A DNA stretch of 64,000 bases from positions 62,001 to 126,000 of the forward strand of contig CAVZVW010000010.1 of assembly GCA_963778845.1 (NCBI GenBank), read 5' to 3'. This stretch comes from CAVZVW01 sp963778845 (GTDB lineage: Bacteria; Actinomycetota; Actinomycetes; Actinomycetales; Kineosporiaceae). A program made the translations under genes and the position numbers. Under the pieces are notes generated by a model. That model ran no database searches. It had not been told where the DNA came from and was given only the letters and a program-made list of their open reading frames with translations. Every line of letters starts with the position of its first letter. The stretch's first letter is position 1. Below, piece after piece: positions 61,877 to 64,000 of this stretch.

Positions 61877-62254
61877 CCCAGTCCCATCCATGGCCGTGAC
61901 AGCCTGCTCGGCACGGTAGGACGCCTTCGAACGGGCCCACCTCGACGCGGGCATCGACGGTCGGAGTGTTCGCCGACATCTCGACTCCCCGCTCGCTTCC
62001 CGACGGGGCAGATTCCTGCGGCCGACCGGTGATGTCACGCCGTCAGGCGGCTCGCGGGCAGCTGAGACGGACGTTCGCCGGTCCGGGGCGGCCCGCCGGG
62101 CCTGTCGGTGTGAGTGGTCCGAAGCGGACGCGGCTCGTGGCAATGACTCGTGGCATGGCGTCCGCCGTTCGGGCAGGTCACTGGTTTCGTGGTGTGCGAC
62201 CGAGGCGCGCGATCAGGGTGCTGGTGGGAGCGTTCTACGCGTCCGAGCGGCAGC

Positions 62255-62299
62255 CTCGTCATGCGTAGGTCGCGGGTTGCGATTCCGACAGGCGGCTCC
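62255..62299 (+). repeat. Imperfect direct repeat of the tRNA-Thr 3' half (putative att site)
   Basis: Copies 60129-60172 (anticodon loop to just past the acceptor stem) with three substitutions and one inserted G: CTCGTCATGCGTAGGTCG, then GGGTTGCGATTCC, then ACAGGCGGCTCC. A repeat of a tRNA 3' end about 2.1 kb downstream is the classical mark of tyrosine-integrase insertion. Upstream sequence is only weakly similar to the tRNA 5' half, so it is not a second functional tRNA. Confidence 0.75.
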
Positions 62300-62359
62300 A
62301 CATGCGGCTCCACAAGAGGCCAGGTCAGAGTCCAGGCTATCGTCATCGAAAGATCCCAT

Positions 62360-62760
62360 CCGCAAGATGATGTCCGCGGGGTGTCGCTGATTTCGCCGTC
62401 ACCGATCGAACATCCTCGGACGTACCTGCCCGCTCGCTCGCTTGGGAGTAGTCGCGCAGCAGGCCGTTCATGTTCTCGTTCGAGCGCGCTGCCACGGCGG
62501 TGGGCGTCGGGACCCCGGGTGGGTGTCGATCTGGCGGCATCGCAGTTCGTTGCACGATCCCAGGCGCGTCCGGTGGCCGGCCGGCAGGTGGGCCAGCGCG
62601 GCGATGAGCCAGTCCCTCGCCTCGCCGGTGGTCGCCGGTCGGGACGTGCACGAGGATCAGGTAACGGGTCGACGCTCGACGAGAGTGCCGATCGCTGAAC
62701 GGTTCCCGGCGCCCATGATGCAGTCGCGCTCCTTGCCGTGGCGGTGCCACCGGCGCGTTC
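62360..62760 (-). mobile_element. Remnant of an IS30-family transposase
   Basis: Fragments on the minus strand in shifting frames: CIMGAGNRSAIGTLVER (62680-62726) corresponds to the GDLI.G..NRSAIGTLVER motif around the first catalytic acid; YLILVHVPTGDH; a WLIAALAHLPA-like segment; WDRATNC near the second acid; and NENMNGLLRDY (62447-62480), the family's third-acid motif (usually NENTNGLLRQY), followed by ISDTPR. No intact ORF, ends and inverted repeats not identified. Upstream half of the transposase not recovered. Confidence 0.7.
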
Positions 62761-63403
62761 GGGTGCGCGATCGCTGTCGCCGCCCACGCTGCGACTGACC
62801 CGGCGACGGCTTCACACGCCGGACGTGGCCGTGGCGACCACTCACCGAGACGTGGCAAGGGTGCAGCACGTTTGGTGCCGCCCTCGGCGGCGTCTACGTA
62901 CAACGGCCCCGGATACGCGCCGGCGTGGCCCTTCTCGGCCCGGCTGAGCCGCTGATCCAGGCGTCGTTTGCCGCAGCCTTACCTGCTCCCGAACGGGCCT
63001 GTTCGTTTCGAAGGTCTTTCGGCAGCCAGGCTGGCTTCCCTGCTCAGACGAGTGTCGGGATCAGGCGTTGGCCACTCAGCACGGCGCGCGATGAGTGAGT
63101 CGGCTCGCTCAGGACAGTCGGGCCGTCCCGCAAGGGGTCCTCGGCGCGCCAGTGGGTCAGACAGGGTACTGGACCGCCTACCAGACCATGTTCCGGTCGA
63201 GCGACCACCGGCAGGGTGTCCCCGTCCCGCGGTTGATCCCGACGATCCGGCACGCCCGCCGGTTGCTCTCCCTGCGCGTCAGCCGGAGCCCGACCCGGCT
63301 GACCCTTCACCTCGCGAACAGGACGGCGACCAGGGGATCGCCACCGAGTCAGCCCTGCCCGAAGACGGCGGCACAGCCGCAGCACCGTGACCCACGAGGC
63401 AGG
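62761..63403. other. Stretch with no recognised gene
   Basis: Open frames on both strands cover this region but none shows a known motif or a credible start, and their composition is arginine/proline-rich like shadow frames. The 5' third may hold the decayed N-terminal part of the IS30-type transposase. A long in-frame extension from 63095 into the next gene is regarded as non-coding. Confidence 0.4.
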
Positions 63404-63961
63404 ATGTTGGCCGTGGCGAGGACATGGTTGTCGATCAGTGTGGCGCTGGTGTCGGGCCGAGGGGAGGACTGCTGGCCCCGGCCCGGGCGGGTGTTCGCGG
63501 CAGCGCGGAGCCATACGTTCGCTGCCCTGGCCGAGTCGATCGATGAGGGCTTCGCTCGGTGGGACCGCGCGCATCTACATCAGTTCTGGCTTGGTGAGGG
63601 TGACGGGCAGCGGGTCGGCCACCCCGACCCTGATGACGACTTCGATGACGACCTGCTCGACGGGTCGCGCCTGACCTTGGCTCGGCTCGTGGCGGGGGAG
63701 CGGTTCGCCTACGAGTTCGACTTCGGCGACAGCTGGCTGCACCTGTGCAGCGTCGACGCGAAACGGATCGACCCCCTGGAGACGCTCGGCGTCATCCCCG
63801 ACAAGCCCATGCCCTACTGGGGCTGGGGAAACCTGCCCGATCAGTATGGGCGCGCCTGGGACGGCGACGACGGAGACTCACGGCCTCCCCGGAACCCGAA
63901 AGGAGCCGACCTGCCGGAACTTGGGCCCTGGCAGTGGCTTCGCCGGCGGCCGCGGTCTTGA
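63404..63961 (+). CDS. pRiA4b ORF-3-like protein (IS1096-passenger type)
   Basis: A 185-residue protein from ATG at 63404 (MLAVARTWLSISVALVSGRG). The typical PF07929 phrases are DCWPRPGRVFAAARSHTFAA, WDRAHLHQFWLG, ERFAYEFDFGDSWLHLCSVD, and GNLPDQYGRAWDGDDG. Genes of this family are carried on plasmids and beside IS1096-type transposons; the function is unknown. It lies about 1.1 kb beyond the tRNA-derived repeat and just behind the IS30 remnant, in a region of mobile-element debris. Stop at 63961; complete. Confidence 0.72.
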   Translation: MLAVARTWLSISVALVSGRGEDCWPRPGRVFAAARSHTFAALAESIDEGFARWDRAHLHQFWLGEGDGQRVGHPDPDDDFDDDLLDGSRLTLARLVAGERFAYEFDFGDSWLHLCSVDAKRIDPLETLGVIPDKPMPYWGWGNLPDQYGRAWDGDDGDSRPPRNPKGADLPELGPWQWLRRRPRS

Positions 63962-64000
63962 CGCTGGCCCACGTCGGCTCCGCAGACACGGAAGCATGCG

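Noticed and set aside
61877..62254. A HEPN toxin partner for the nucleotidyltransferase gene
   Set aside because: None of the six frames shows an RX4-6H motif in a helical context or a credible start.
62241..62299. A second tRNA gene
   Set aside because: Only the 3' half matches; the D arm and 5' acceptor strand are not present and the T arm has an inserted base.
63095..63403. N-terminal extension of the pRiA4b ORF-3-like protein
   Set aside because: The domain starts just after the ATG at 63404; the 100 residues before it are without family similarity.

Overview
The window is a gene-dense, very GC-rich stretch of an actinobacterial chromosome (class Actinomycetes). WhiB-like, CvnABCD, BldG-like, DUF4244/Tad, MarP, RidA and MFS-thymidylate kinase genes are all actinobacterial. 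Order and content follow the conserved block that carries wblA/whiB4, arsA-like pair, ridA, crp, nth, marP, acs, tad, bldG, hppA, topA, tmk and holB in streptomycetes and, in part, mycobacteria (Rv3681c to Rv3644c). Genus cannot be fixed from sequence alone.

Layout. 1-9251: wblA 3' end, two ArsA/Get3-like ATPases, DUF4177, RidA, a frameshifted MerR regulator, Nudix and metallo-beta-lactamase genes, a Crp-family regulator, endonuclease III, a CoA-type Nudix gene and a MarP-like membrane protease. 9304-18520: an alpha/beta hydrolase and holin-like protein, a SigE-type sigma factor coupled to a large membrane beta-propeller-like protein, acetyl-CoA synthetase, a small membrane protein and a nitronate monooxygenase-like flavoprotein. 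18683-26485: acetate/carboxylate uptake and sensing: a DUF485-symporter pair, a second symporter, a 2-TM protein, a LytTR response regulator and a LytS-type kinase. Near-consensus Crp sites lie about 80 bp upstream of both acs and the DUF485-symporter pair, so uptake and activation of acetate probably share cAMP-Crp control.

24122-33641 also holds the most unusual content: five divergent paralogues of one single-pass membrane protein family with a two-domain ectodomain and exactly four cysteines each, one of them between the kinase and its response regulator, the others in two tandem pairs. I do not recognise the family. 33672-39948: HAD phosphatase, a structured intergenic region in the place where mycobacteria encode Ms1/MTS2823 RNA, and a Tad pilus operon (ssd, tadA, tadB, tadC, flp, tadE and a small TadE/G-like gene). 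39999-45784: DEAD-box helicase, BldG-like anti-anti-sigma factor with its anti-sigma partner, H+-pyrophosphatase. 45948-50956: a CvnABCD (roadblock/GTPase/kinase) conservon. 51462-60003: topA, a small gene, MFS-thymidylate kinase fusion, holB and a TAP-like lipoprotein hydrolase.

From 60097 the character changes: a tRNA-Thr(CGT) is followed by decayed genes (DUF1963, a winged-helix/nucleotidyltransferase gene), an imperfect 44-45 bp repeat of the tRNA 3' half at 62255-62299, an IS30-type transposase remnant and a pRiA4b ORF-3-like gene. This is the scar of an integrative element.

Caution on sequence quality: single-base frame breaks occur in essential genes (topA three times, holB once) and in several others, so the window probably carries uncorrected indels. 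Broken genes here should be treated as provisional pseudogenes.
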